The notes under the pieces are model-generated. The model made no database searches. It was not told where the DNA came from and saw only the letters and a program-made list of their open reading frames with translations. From contig OX596334.1 in the NCBI GenBank assembly GCA_951394405.1, forward strand, positions 4,030,001-4,094,000: a DNA stretch of 64,000 bases. Direction: 5' to 3'. Position numbers and translations under genes: made by a program. This DNA comes from Coprinellus micaceus. Taxonomy: Eukaryota > Basidiomycota > Agaricomycetes > Agaricales > Psathyrellaceae. The stretch's first letter is position 1; every line of letters starts with the position of its first letter. Positions 53,203-64,000 of this stretch are shown here, in pieces.

Positions 53203-56036
53203 CTAGTCCTCGCTTTCGTTCAAGCCATCGAACTGCTCTTCCAACTCGCAATTCACCAACCGCACCAGACTCCTCCTGGCCTCCAGCACTGCCCTCTGGG
53301 CCAAATCCTCAGAAACCCACCCCGGAAGACGGCATTGCGACCCTGACCAGAGTGACTCCGATCCCATCTCATCCGGTCCTCCATTCCTCGACTTCATGGG
53401 GTTAAAGGAAACTGTAGTGAAGCAGCGTTCAGGCCGGCCAACAGCACTCGCACTACCTCTATCGCTCGGGTCGTTCGGTGAACTTGGCTCGGAGGCGAGC
53501 GCTGTGAGCAGTGCGCTACAGCTTGGGCAACACCCTCTCGACACCCCAATCAAACGAGGGTCCATCCTTGCACACTCGAAAAGCTCGCAATCGCTCTGCT
53601 TCATCTACGGAATTCAGTATCGGTCAGCGCACTGCATCAAAGGGTGGCAAGTCGATGACCTACCATACTTGAGTCCACAGCGGAGGAGTTCCTATACCGG
53701 GGTTCAGTCATACATCTGTCGCTATCCCGGGCCTTCCTTTTGCTGGAAGATGGCGTTGTCGATGTAGAATCCCGATTCAGGGGGCCCCGGAGGATTGTAG
53801 CCAGCGACACTTCGGGGCACCATTGGCTGGAGCGAGGCGCTGGGGGAGCCAAAGGAACTTTCAAGTCCTTTACAAGAGTGTCTCTGTGGATGAGCTCTTC
53901 CACGAGCTCGATGACCTTGCCCAAGTCTGGGGCCACCTTGGTGTACTCTAGGACGTCGGAGAATGCATTTCTTAGAACCTCCTCCCAAGAACCGGGGAAC
54001 CCGAATCGAATGCTCGAGGCCTCCTCGACTATATGGCCGTCGGGGTCACCGAAGTGTTCCAACTTTGGCCGCTTCCTAGTCCGTAACCCTCCTAACTCTT
54101 CGTCAGAGTCGGCTCTCGAGTCCTCCCCACCATCCTCTTCCCCCGCCTTACCTCCACCGGGGATCCTGTCGGGCGCTCCAGGCATTAACGCCGACAGGCT
54201 CCTTTCCGCCCTCCCCGGGACCCCCACAACCGTCCCAATGCTCACTCGGCATTCCCTCCCGCCATTCATCACCCATTTCTGCACCACCACCATAGCCTCT
54301 AGATGCTCCACCAATCGTTTCATCCACCGTCCATATACTTCCGATACTGCTTCTTCCTCGTCCCACATCTTCGCGTGTGCCAGCCCTGCGGCGTGGTTGA
54401 AGTCCATGTTCTCTTCGTTCTTACCCAAATCCTCGAGGGAGAATTGGGGTACACTGCTCCCGAATGTCCCGTTGATGCTCCCAGGACTTCGACCCGGGGA
54501 TGCAGCAGAACTCAAGCTAGCGCGTCTTTGATGAGCCTCGAGGAGGAGGGGCGCGATGGCCTCCATGTGTGCATCGAATGCGGACGAGGCCAGCCCGTCG
54601 CGCAAAAGGACACCCAACACAGTCAATTTATTGAGGGCGTTCCGTACCCTCCCTTTCCACCCCCTTCTCTCCCCGTCGCTCCCAGTCTTGGTCTCCGAGT
54701 GGGCTGGAAAGACTCCACGAGTTCCAGGCCCTTCTCGAACGAGGTGAACGAAGGATACGAGGGCACCAAGGTATCCCTCCTCTGTCCATCCTAGGAGCCA
54801 TGCAATGAGTCGGTGGAACTCCGTTTTAGTGGCTTCCGTATACATCTCGACGGGCTGGTTTCTCTTATCAGTGGTTTTGGCGTCGTTGGACACTGCGATA
54901 GCCAATGCTGTGAGGTTCGGGATATCTACCTTGCCTTTCAGCAGGGCCTGAACCTCACCTGAGCGGTGGACGAGCCGCCCAAGGAAGAGGTGATCGCGGT
55001 CCGCTTGACTACGAGCTGCGCGGCTCGTTCGGGGGCGGTTAGGGGAATGTGTCTCGGGGCGTGAAGTGGTGAGAGTCGATGTGGGAAGCCCTTCCGCTGA
55101 GGAGGCGCCCGGGGGTCGATGCCTAGTCCTTTGCTTTTTGGGAGGATGGGCAGGAATATCAAGGGTGCAGAATGTCTCGTGGAGGACTTTGGACAGGCTG
55201 TTGCTCGCAACCATTCTGACGACCTTCTCTGCATGGGACGCCGTGATGTACTTCCCCAGCTGTCCGAAGGTATGACCGAAATCTTTGCTTGGGTATTTGC
55301 GGTGCGAGAGCTCCTGGAGGAAGAGGTTCAGGACTTGGGCGTGTTCGATAAGCGGCATGTGGCCCCTGTCAGAATCAAGGCAGGCGCGGTCAGCATCGAC
55401 GTACAATGTGCCCATGCTATTAACAGATGGGCGGCACGTACCTTCGTTCGACGAGGAGGCGAAGTAGGGAATGTGCCGCTGAGCCATTGGTGCTTTCCCC
55501 AGCGCCCTCTGGTTGCGGTGAATGGATACCCTGTCAGCGACAAGCGAGTGTTGGATTTGACGACGCTCACCTGCAGTACCCGAGGCAGCACCACAAACAA
55601 TGAGGTCTACGCCGAGTGGACTACTTTTGCCGTCATATTCCGAGATTTCCTGACGAATGTACGGTCCAAACGCCGTCACTGCAATCTTCGAGTCATTGTT
55701 GTCGAGAAGAGTCGCGAGGGCGCCTAAAAGCTTGAGCTTCTGGCGGTGTTCACCGTGGCTTGACGTTGGCTTCTGTGACTTTATCGAGTTGCTGGGCAGA
55801 CGAAATTTTGAACGGAGGGGAGTAGGGGGAGATGAGGGAGGGGTGGTAGAAGAGGGAGAAGAGCCAGAAATTTTAGGTTTGACGCCGTTTACAGCAGTGG
55901 GGGAGGAGTGGCGTTCGTTTGGCGCCCACTGGAGCCCTCCGCCGTCGTCGGCTCCACCGAAAAGACTATAGGCGCCAAACCCAAAAGACCTCAACGAGCA
56001 ATATAAAGTGTTCGTCAAGCGGAAGGCTTCTTCCAT
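53203..56036 (-). CDS. Unrecognised protein with possible deaminase-like Cys motif at the C-terminus
   Basis: One long minus-strand frame runs from the ATG at 56,036 (MEEAFRLTNTLYCSLRSFGF), behind a TATA-like CCTATAAATT at about 56,083, down to a 59-nt intron (GTAGGT...CCGTAG) near 53,604-53,662. A last exon follows, ending at 53,203. The body is hydrophilic, with a K/R-rich patch (PPKKQRTRHRPP) that may be a nuclear signal. The last exon reads CELFECARMDPRLIGVSRGC then CPSCSALL, which resembles the LIGVSxxxCxxC signature of fungal deaminase-like proteins (Pfam OTT_1508-type), but the His-Ala-Glu motif expected shortly before is missing. Total is about 920 residues. A GTGAGC...CTGACAG stretch near 55,520-55,570 could be a further intron. 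The function is unknown. Confidence 0.55.
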
Positions 56037-59000
56037 GCTTGTGGGCTCTTCACGATGGTCCTTGCACCCGGTACACAATTTATAGGAAAATTCTGTAGGT
56101 GGAATGGAGGACGAGGGCGCAGAGCGAGGAGATCGTGGCGCGTGGACGTTTGTGGGATGTGAGGGGGTCCACATGAATTGCGCGTCCGTTTTGTCCTTTT
56201 TGGTGCACTGCAGGCGGGAGTGGGACGCGGGTTCCCTAGGGTCTGTTTTTCTTTGCCCTTTCCCGTCCTGTCACTTAATATACACCCGCTTCCCCCAATT
56301 ACCTGCTCACAATGTAGCTGTAGCCCAAGCGACGGCTTCAGTGCCACTCAGATGCTGGAATTGACGGTTGGCCTCTCCTTCGAGATCGTCCGGCCAAGCC
56401 TCACTTAGAAGAGAAAAAATCTTTCAAACAGGGGATCCCTGTACCGTAGACGGTTGTTATTTTCAGCGCTGTGCATACTTCCGGACTGAAGGTGATGTGC
56501 TGGACTGGTGTATACATAATGGAGTACACACAACAAAAGCTTTGTTTGTGCTGTAATCTCCGTACTGTTTAAGTGTCTCCTTGACGATGTCGATGATGCC
56601 GTTACCATTGCTCGGAACATGATACATCCGACGGAAGAGAGGGGGGAAGCGCTCATCTGAGACGGAGGCGATTTTCTGGTGGTAGTGGAGGGGTGCGATG
56701 ATAGAGTGGATGTTCTACTTGCTCCGATCACATGCTCTCAAGCACCAACTTGCTCAGCCATTCAGGGTAAAAGATGCACGTATTTGTTGTTGCTTCTCAT
56801 AGTCCACAGCAGACCCGTCCACTCTCGCAATCGGCACATCAGGGTAGACCGAAATTGGTTTCCGGATCTCGGTTATCACGCCACGTGTAGTGTCCTCGAA
56901 TCGAGTTGTTTCGAAAAAGCCAATCGCTCTTGGCTATCAACGAGTCTTTAGAGTGCGTGTGCGTGTAGTGTGGCGCACGGCCGAGCAGAGCCAACTGCTT
57001 GCGTAAGGATCGTTCTTCCTCCGTCCCCACTTCCGGCAGGCGTTTTGTCGTTTGATCGACGCTGGAAGCGCCCAGCAATGAATCAGCAATCCAAATCGTT
57101 GATCCTTTCTCCTTGATGTGAAACGTTCGCTGGCATCCCGAGGGCTGCGGTGCTTGTTGCAGATCGCCCGCGCTCAACTGTCGAAGATATCGGCAGTTGC
57201 CTTCATCTAATCTAAGGCAATACTACGCCTGTACTCATGTGTGCTGGGACATCTTTACAAAGTTGCAACGTCTTCCCATATCGTTCAGAATCTGTGTACG
57301 GTATGTTGGCGTACTGTACGCATTGATCGCGAGGCTGCTGTGCTCACTTCAGAAGAACGACCAACAAGTTACAGATATTCCTGGGAACCTCTCACCTGCG
57401 AGTAGTGCGCCGCCATGTACAGAGCTCTCCGTTTTGAGGCGTCGGACGATAGATCTGAAGGCGAGAACCGTCTCGGCGGCAAACACCGTCGCCGGCGCTT
57501 ATCTTATCGCGGGTGCGCAATTCTTTCTACGCTTTGAAAGGGCTCTCTGAGAGGATTAGGGCGCTGTCCCCAGCAGAGAGAATATTCATTTATGCACTTA
57601 TTTCGTATAGCAAGCTTGTCCCCGCCAGGCCATCCACCTTCTCCTTCTTTTCGCACTGTCAAGGGCCCCCGACGTAGGAAGGGTCTCGGGACCGATCGAA
57701 GGCTTCTGTCCGCAGCAGATCCTCGCAGATCTTCTAGAAGGCCAATGGTACTGCTTGTATTTGCGCGATGTGCCCTGGGAGTAGGCCCGTAAATCAGCAA
57801 CCGTTTCGTCGACACCTGCGGGCCCAGGGCGGGCCCGTGCAGAAGCCGACTGCGGAGAACTGGCATTAGAACTCCGCGCGAAAAATCCGTCAGTGGCCGA
57901 CGTGTCGGACTCCTTTCACGAACTTCTTTCTCCTTTCCTCTTCCGCTCGTTGTCCAGCTATCCAAACACACACTCGACATTATATGGCGCAAGTTTGATG
58001 TCCTAGCATCGCACTACCTACTCAAATAACTCCATTCTTTCACCTGGCACATGGCATAAACTTGTTGAGCTTCTCCTCATTGTTTCGTGGCTTCCTCGCT
58101 TGGCACTGCATAAACCTCGTCATTACCCTCGGATCCGATAAAGAGACGACTGGTATAGCGCTGAAGTTGTGCCTTCTGCTGGGTGTCTTGTGGTTGGTTT
58201 TCACCCCCTTCATGGGCCGCACTACCACTGGCTTTGACGCCACTACCGCCTGGGTATACGCTAACAACTGGGATGAAAAGCTGTAGATACAAGAGGTCGG
58301 CTTGGATGGACCCTCTAGCCAATACCCTTCTTCCTATTTGCCTCCCGGTGCCCACAATCGAATCGAAGACTCGGTAACGATGCTTCTCTTCCCATGACCT
58401 CGCTCTTGGATGGGCTTGCGACTGCGCATCTCAAGAGCATCGCCTGACGTCTCGCTCCCGAAAATCAATTCTAAACGGCGGGAAAATGCACGGGTCAACA
58501 CAAGAGGCTAATTCGAGCGTTTGTTTGTCGGGGTGCGACTGAAACGCAACCTTACCAGTCTACTGGTACCGCCCAGCCAACCACGAGACTCGGATTTTGC
58601 ATTTGCTAGAGGAGGGCGATTCAGCTGAGCACAACGAATCAGTGGATGGAGCAGCACTTCGACAAGGTGTCTACAACAGCGACTGCTGAATGCGTACTTC
58701 GGCGTTCTTCCTTGGAAAGGGTCCTTTTCTCCGGGACGGTGCGCAGCGCTTACGGCGAAAGCTATCGAGATTGGCAAGTCCCGTTTCTTTTGGGAACCAA
58801 GAATTTACAGACTCGCGAGGCGCGCGCCACTGAATCACTAGGGTGACCCCTGCTGTCGTGAGACCTACCGGCATGAACTCTTTTCGCGTGGGTATGCTTC
58901 TTTCCATTCACCTCCCAGATTCTACTTCTCATCCCTGAACAACCTCGGCGCCCTGTTGAAAGGATACAGAATGAATAAAAGCTGGAACATCTCTTGTGCT

Positions 59001-59049
59001 CGACCTCTCGCTCCTCGTGTCCCTATTTCGTGACTTACCGAAGCAGAAA
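56037..59049. other. Large intergenic stretch without a recognised gene
   Basis: Open frames (for example 57,197-57,550 + and 57,504-57,992 -) overlap and show no domain. A TATA-like GAATAAAAGC at about 58,973, some 75 bp before the ATG at 59,050, probably belongs to the dioxygenase gene. Confidence 0.35.
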
Positions 59050-60339
59050 ATGCGTTTCCTTCTGTCCCTCGCCTCACTCCTCGCAGTGGCCGGCTTCGTT
59101 TGCGCTCATGGCGCCAACGAGCACATGCCCACCACCACCGAGGAGTTGATCGCCCGCAACGTAAGCGCAATATCCTTATCTTCACTGTCGGCACGGTTGT
59201 TCATTGGGTTGGATTCAGAGAGATATTGCCGCTCGCGACCTCGCTGCTCGCAAGTGTTCTGCTGAGATTGCCGAGTTTGAGGCCCAGCGCATTGCCAAGA
59301 GGGATCGCTTGATGAAGAGGCAATGGACCCCTACTTCCACCGCACCCACCCCTCACTACACGTCAATCCAGAACGTAAGGGCTTCAGTCGAGTATGCTGT
59401 GGCGGGTTTACTGATAATTAACCTACAGAGCACCTGTGTTCTCCATCCTGAGACCGTCGAGGGCCCTTACTACATCCGCAATGAAATGATCCGCACTGAC
59501 TTGCGGGAGACACAACCGTACGTCTAGCCGTCGTAACCCCTCTCGTATTTGATTAGCGCTAACAACCAACTTTCTCAGTGGTGTCCCCATCGTCCTCGAC
59601 ATCGGCCTGATCAACAGCCGTACCTGCCAACCCATGCCCAACGCATTTGTGGAACTCTGGGCTTGCAACTCCACCGGTATCTATGGCGGCTACCCCACCG
59701 GCCAACCTACCCACGTCAAAGTCGACAGCTTCCTGCGTGGAGGGTACTTCACTGACCCCCAGGGTATTGTCGAGATCACGACTATCTACCCCGGCTACTA
59801 CGCGGGTCGCACTGCCCACATCCATACTATGGTCCACAATAACTGGAAGTCCCAGGCTAACGGGTGAGTGTCAGAGAATGCTCAGGCTGACTCTATCTCA
59901 CTTCGACGATGTATGGGTGAACCAATTGCTGACCGGTAATGGGACGGTAGGACTATACTCTCCGGTGGTGGAAATGTCAACCACATTGGCCAGTTTTTCT
60001 TCGACGAGGCCTGGAACGACAGGGTCTATGCTACGCCCCCTTATAACTCTAACAGGCAGCCACGGACCCTCAATAACCAAGATTGGATCCTCATGCAAGC
60101 TGGCAGGAACGCCTTTGTTAAGTACGTATTCAACACACCGTCTTGAATTCGTTGCTGATGCCACTTTTAGCCTCCAATACCTCGGTGGTAACAGTCTTGC
60201 TGACGGCCTCTTGGGTTACATCAGTAGGTGGCGTGTTGAGCTCACTCTCCTCTCCGTTCTGACATGCACCGTTCCAGCCGTTGTCGTCGATGGTAATGCC
60301 AACTACAGGATCCAGAACAGTAACTCCCTCAGGAGGTAA
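59050..60339 (+). CDS. Secreted intradiol ring-cleavage dioxygenase, 308 aa
   Basis: Nonheme Fe(III) enzyme family that opens catechol rings between the hydroxyls; extracellular fungal members act on lignin- or aromatic-derived catechols. Seven exons: 59,050-59,160, 59,219-59,374, 59,429-59,517, 59,579-59,863, 59,951-60,121, 60,171-60,223 and 60,278-60,339. A signal peptide (MRFLLSLASLLAVAGFVCAH) leads into a propeptide-like helical region ending KRDRLMKRQ, a possible KR cleavage site. The core has HPETVEGPYY (Tyr103/104), MPNAFVELWACN, and YPGYYAGRTAHIH with Tyr192/193, His199 and His201, matching the Tyr-Tyr-His-His iron site. The C-terminus (DGNANYRIQNSNSLRR) is short. The length fits the secreted single-domain type. 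Confidence 0.92.
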
Positions 60340-61476
60340 ACGCGGAAACAGCCTTGATCGAACCGTCGTCCATAGAATTCGTAACAGCCCTCGAATTCAA
60401 TTATGCTGCTCGAAAGTTACCGCTGAGGGTCGTCATGTGAAAGAAGGGTAAAATTCCAACCTGAGCGCTTAGCTTAGAGCGCAGAGAGAACGGCTCGCCG
60501 AATTCACTGAGTTGGCAAGGTATGTCGCGCCATGAAAAGGGTCCCAGTCGCGCCTATACTCGATGGGCATCGCGTTCACTTGGTGCGATACACAGCTCGA
60601 TATTACCGTAGCGTATGGCATGGATGAAGCGGGGTATGACGGTGGAGATGGGGCAGGTGGACCGAGCGATGCCAGGGCTTATAGGAATAAAACAAATTCA
60701 GAGATAACGCTTTGGAAAGAAAGGAAGGCCAGAGTGAGGCTCGTGAGCTCGAGGAGAGGTCCGGGCCAAGAGTAGCTAGTTAAAAGGACAGATGGATCTC
60801 CCGCAGCGTTCCCTGAGAGATTCTCGCCTCGATCGGGAGCTTCCTAGTATAGGGATGGGATGGATATCGCTGGAGAAACAAGGCGATGCGAGAGTCAAAT
60901 CCTCGGACCCTTGAAATCCCCTCCTGCGTAACGAAGTAGCGTGTCCAGGATCCCCTCTGACCGAGGGGGTGCAGACATTGGGAGGATTGATGGTGGCGAA
61001 AACGGAAGTGGTGCATATGTTCAGTTTGAGGAGGGCCTGTTTCTCGTTACAAGCCAAGTAGTCTAGAGCCCGATTGTGATACCGCTCGAACGCCCTGGCT
61101 CAAGGTATTATGCCTTCATCGTCATTGAAGTTTACCACGTCCTACCTTCTGATCCCCTGGATCCCCAACGGCTTTTGCGTCTCCACGGCCTTTGCTGGCC
61201 TACGACCCAACGGCCCTACGAGTCGGCGGACGTCGGTGCTACTGTTTTCACAGCTGGCCGCGATGTAGAGGCTGTTCCATTTTGAACCGGTCCCCGGATG
61301 TCTGCGCGCGCTGTTTTCTCGACTCCATAAGCCTCTGGCCGCGTTCGGCCAGGATCATCTGCCTCGCAAACCTGTGTTCTGCTTCTAATTCTTCTCAAAG
61401 CGGTGGTCCCTCTCAAGCCTTATAACGCGCCGCGGGCTCTGGTACAGCCCAATATCGAATTCTTGCAAGACACACC
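60340..61476. other. Intergenic region, nothing recognised
   Basis: No gene, RNA or repeat was identified. It includes the probable promoter of the DUF6593 gene. Confidence 0.4.
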
Positions 61477-62021
61477 ATGGACGAGACTCAAAACGAATCC
61501 GGATCCCAAGTCACCCTCGTCAATACTTCACTTCTGAATCCACTCGAGCTCTTGCTGGATAAGAGTAATAGCGTTCTCAACACCCGCCTCCTCGTCGACG
61601 GTCAGCCACGGTACAATGTCTCGACGCTGGACAGGGACGGGAACGATACCGACGTGAAAGACATTCGAACGGGGGAGGTGCTCGCTATGATCCGCCGCCG
61701 GTTCTTTCGTTCGGACACGGTGAGGTTCCCGGGACGCTTTGGCGGGGAAAAGGTGAAGAAGGATGAGTGGCTTACAAGGAGGAAGGGGAAAAATTCCCTG
61801 TGCGTGCCGAGTTCCTACCAAGCTCAACGATCCGTATACTAACTGAGCATGAAAGAGACACTTTCATTGTTAGCAGTGAAAGTGGAAGGTTCGTCTGGAG
61901 ATACGACCCGATCTTACGTTTGGTGGTGAGCCCCGCTCTTCCAATATAGATCGTTGATAGATCCCACGAGTCCCATCGCTCATTGCATGTCCCCCAGCTT
62001 TCCCCGGAGAACGCTCCCGAA

Positions 62022-62029
62022 ACCGTGCT
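62022..62029. repeat. Left target-site duplication of the MITE
   Basis: ACCGTGCT, repeated exactly at 62,700-62,707 on the other side of the element. Confidence 0.85.
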
Positions 62030-62699
62030 AGGACCCCCCATTATGCTGAGCTATGTTCGATCCAAAATCGCCATTTTCGGCCATTTTCGCACCTCCATTT
62101 CAGGCCGGCTTCCGTCCGCATTGGGATCGGGGGTACCATTTTTTGCCCATTTTCGTCCGCACCGCGGATGATACCTCCCAGGGCGCTTATCCGTCCGCAC
62201 GGGCCCAAAAATCGCGTTCAAAGCAGATTCAGGGTATTAAAATAGGTAGATACTGTACTATATCACACAACGACCAAGTATAAAGGCTGAAACTTCGAAA
62301 TAATGGTGGAGGAAGGGAGGGGTAATGAAACGAGCTGCAACCACACGGTCGCTCTAATCTCGCTTGCGGTTCACAACCCAAATGCTATCGTCCGACCATC
62401 TCCAAAAGACGAAATTTAGGCACTGGAGGGCACTGGGCGGCACTCCAGAGTGATCCCCTCAAAAATGGTGACGACGGTGAGGCCCGCCCAGGTTGCCTAG
62501 GCCCGTTCCTCGCCCTCAGATTTCGTCCGCATGGGATCGGACATCGCTACCGACTAGGGTTGTTTCGCCGCACAAAAGATCGGACCTGCGTGCCAAATTT
62601 TTCATTTTCGTCCGCACAAAAATCGGACCTGGGGGGTCCAATTGGGGCCATTTTCGTCCGCACTGGGATCGGACCTACATAGGGATAATGGGGGGTCCT
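62030..62699. mobile_element. hAT-like MITE, 670 bp, non-autonomous
   Basis: Left end AGGACCCCCCATTAT (62,030-62,044) and right end ATAATGGGGGGTCCT (62,685-62,699) are perfect 15-bp inverted repeats. They are flanked by the 8-bp direct repeat ACCGTGCT. An 8-bp duplication with short inverted ends is typical of the hAT superfamily. Because the next outer bases are T and A, ends of 16 bp with a 6-bp duplication are also possible. No transposase frame is inside. Several subterminal TCCGCA...ATCGGA motifs are present. The perfect ends and duplication suggest recent insertion. Confidence 0.88.
62116..62670. repeat. Subterminal motif repeats inside the MITE
   Basis: TTCGTCCGCA(N4-8)ATCGGA-type units occur at about 62,116, 62,151, 62,188, 62,522, 62,574, 62,607 and 62,650, some shortened. 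TCCG and CGGA in each full unit can pair as a small hairpin. Clustered subterminal repeats often serve as transposase-binding sites in hAT elements; that role is inferred here. Confidence 0.65.
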
Positions 62700-62707
62700 A
62701 CCGTGCT
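62700..62707. repeat. Right target-site duplication of the MITE
   Basis: ACCGTGCT, identical to 62,022-62,029. The reading frame of the host exon continues directly after it. Confidence 0.85.
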
Positions 62708-62929
62708 CGCATACGTCCGGAACGAGCGGCCCGCGCAGAACATATTCGCTCTATGTGTGGCCAGAGAAGCGGAGGCGCACCTGGACGAGGTCATCACTGC
62801 GTTCGTGCTCCTAGAGCACAGAATGCAAATGGAGACTAAAGCTGCGGTTGGGGATGGCACGATGCTCCTTTCTGCGCAAACTCAGGCGTACTAGGTATAT
62901 GTGTACCCGAAGCAAAGATGTTGGTTCAG

Positions 62930-63236
62930 TGTCAGGTTGTAGCTATTGGCGGCGCTTGGGAGTGAGGCCAGTGCTTCATAGGTTAGATGCTGTCAATCGG
63001 TCGCTGCATGTCATCCACAGCTCTCCCTAGAGACTACGTCTAAGACCGCACTCCAGCACCTATGTCCGGGATGAGTGACCCGTGCAGCACCTATTTCCCT
63101 CCATGTAGCCGGAGAAGTAGAGGGTCACCTCAACGAGATCATCACCGCGTTCGCAGCCCTGCAGCACAGAATGCAGATGGAGACTAAAACTGCGGTTGGA
63201 GATATTAAGATGGTCTTTGTTGCAGAGACGTAGGCT
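62930..63236 (+). pseudogene. Partial duplicate of the DUF6593 last intron and exon, without the MITE
   Basis: TGAGGCCAGTGCTTC...TCATCCACAG corresponds to the intron end, and 63,021-63,236 to the last exon: GAGATCATCACCGCGTTCGC matches GAGGTCATCACTGCGTTCGT at 62,789, and CAGATGGAGACTAAAACTGC matches 62,827. Extra bases shift the frame and bring a stop after about 17 codons. It shows the pre-insertion form of the exon and ends near the old stop region. Confidence 0.75.
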
Positions 63237-64000
63237 TGGTAACTATACACGGTGGAAGGGGTGTTGCTTCGGCACCATGTACCATGAGATGGGTCGACTG
63301 TGACGGTCAGTTTTGAGATTCGACAGTGGGCCTTGTTTGTACCCTCCCAAATTCAGACACAGAAGACCAAGTCCTCCCACCTCCCACCGCTCATTGGACC
63401 CTCGGCCAATCTTCCTGGGTCCACCTTGTGACTTGTGGAGTCCACTCCATCTCTGAATGGAAAATCTGAAGGTCCTTGTATTGTCCTCAGCCACTGGAAG
63501 TTTGTCACTGGTCAAGCGGTGACGCCACTCCCAGCATCGTCCCCGTGGCCTGCTCTCGGGCACCTGTGACGTATAACCTGCAGGAGACTCAATCGAGTCT
63601 GAAGCCATCTTGGAGGTCATCGATGGACAGCAGGCTCGTAAGGTGCATATCTTCGCGGACAGTCCTCTGGGCGCCTAATTCCCCCGGTCCATCCTCTGCT
63701 AGGCCGCACGTTCACTTTCTGTAGAGTCCAGCTTGGGATCCTGACAAGGAATGTCACACTCTCTTTATAGGGAAGGCGGCCAAACAGGTCAAGACGGGTC
63801 GGTTGTCACCTCTTCAGCAATCATCCCTTCCGCACTCGATCGGATGCCAGTAGATGGTTCGAAAAATCAATGTAACGCCTCGTGCTACTAATTGGTAAAC
63901 AAAATCCTATAAACCCTAACATGCCACGGCGCTCTCCGTCGTTCAGCTCTCCACTCATTCATCTCCTCTGCCGTCAACCACGACTTCCTGCCCGAGTCCA
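63237..64000. other. Right edge of the window; possible promoter of a gene beyond
   Basis: A minus-strand frame at 63,243-63,620 (125 codons) matches no known family. CCTATAAACCC at about 63,908 followed by a pyrimidine-rich stretch looks like a core promoter and 5' UTR for a plus-strand gene starting outside the window. Confidence 0.35.

Larger units (their letters stand above)
61477..62894 (+). pseudogene. DUF6593-family gene broken by a frameshift and a MITE
   Basis: Small basidiomycete family of unknown role. Exon 1 (61,477-61,925) reads NPLELLLDKSNSVLNTRLLV, YNVSTLDRD, TGEVLAMIRRRFFRSDTV and KKDEWL in one frame. ERDTFIVSSESGRFVWRYD follows in another frame, so a one-base shift lies near 61,780-61,800 (GGGGAAAAATTCCC). 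A 72-nt intron (61,926-61,997) leads to the last exon, LSPENAPETV, which is cut at 62,029 by a 670-bp element and resumes at 62,708 with AYVRNERPAQN and the typical end HLDEVITAFVLLEHRMQME; the stop is at 62,892-62,894. The homopolymer next to the shift leaves room for a sequencing error; the insertion does not. Confidence 0.7.

Noticed and set aside
58062..58286. A 74-codon hydrophobic plus-strand ORF upstream of the dioxygenase
   Set aside because: No family match, no splice pattern, and an equally long antisense frame; hydrophobicity alone is not enough.

Overview
The window is nuclear DNA of a filamentous basidiomycete, most likely an Agaricomycete. Genes are split by many 40-90 nt introns with GTRNGT/YAG borders and CTRAY-like branch sites. 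The families present (NACHT-TPR NLRs, a Psathyrella velutina-type lectin, secreted intradiol dioxygenase, DUF6593, multi-TM ankyrin proteins, a Urbs1/Sre1-type GATA factor) fit that lineage. Exons were joined by eye from reading frame and splice signals, so single exon borders may be off.

Region 1 (1-38,000) is an NLR cluster. Four paralogous NACHT-TPR genes all lie on the minus strand: NLR1 (cut by the window start), NLR2, NLR3 and NLR4. NLR1 resembles NLR3, and NLR2 resembles NLR4. The order NLR_A, repeat A, repeat B, NLR_B, repeat X occurs twice, about 22-24 kb apart, so the cluster looks like a duplicated two-NLR block. The central junction between the blocks holds a broken NLR 3' end, a third copy of repeat A, a broken ribosomal protein eL37 gene and a fragment of a TM-ankyrin gene. 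All four NLRs share a four-exon design: a variable basic exon 1, a constant 78-nt exon 2, a constant 39-nt exon 3 and one large NACHT-TPR exon. They differ in the number of 45-residue TPR-like repeats (7, 11 and 13 in the complete genes). A TTAA-containing core promoter element sits 57-66 bp upstream of each ATG.

Region 2 (38,400-44,700) holds a secreted GH17 glucanase-like enzyme, a convergent seven-bladed FG-GAP lectin of the P. velutina type, and a multi-TM protein with about seven C-terminal ankyrin repeats, mostly one per exon.

Region 3 (44,700-52,100) holds a two-finger GATA repressor of iron uptake (Urbs1/Sre1/Fep1 type) with GATA motifs in its own upstream region, followed by a tRNA-His gene with a 10-nt intron.

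Region 4 (52,100-64,000) holds a large unrecognised gene with a possible deaminase-like Cys motif at its C-terminus, a secreted intradiol dioxygenase, and a broken DUF6593 gene. The DUF6593 gene carries a 670-bp hAT-like MITE with 15-bp perfect inverted ends and an 8-bp target duplication. A partial duplicate of its last exon lies just downstream.

The most notable content is the duplicated NLR block, with its constant N-terminal mini-exons and variable TPR number, and the recent MITE insertion.
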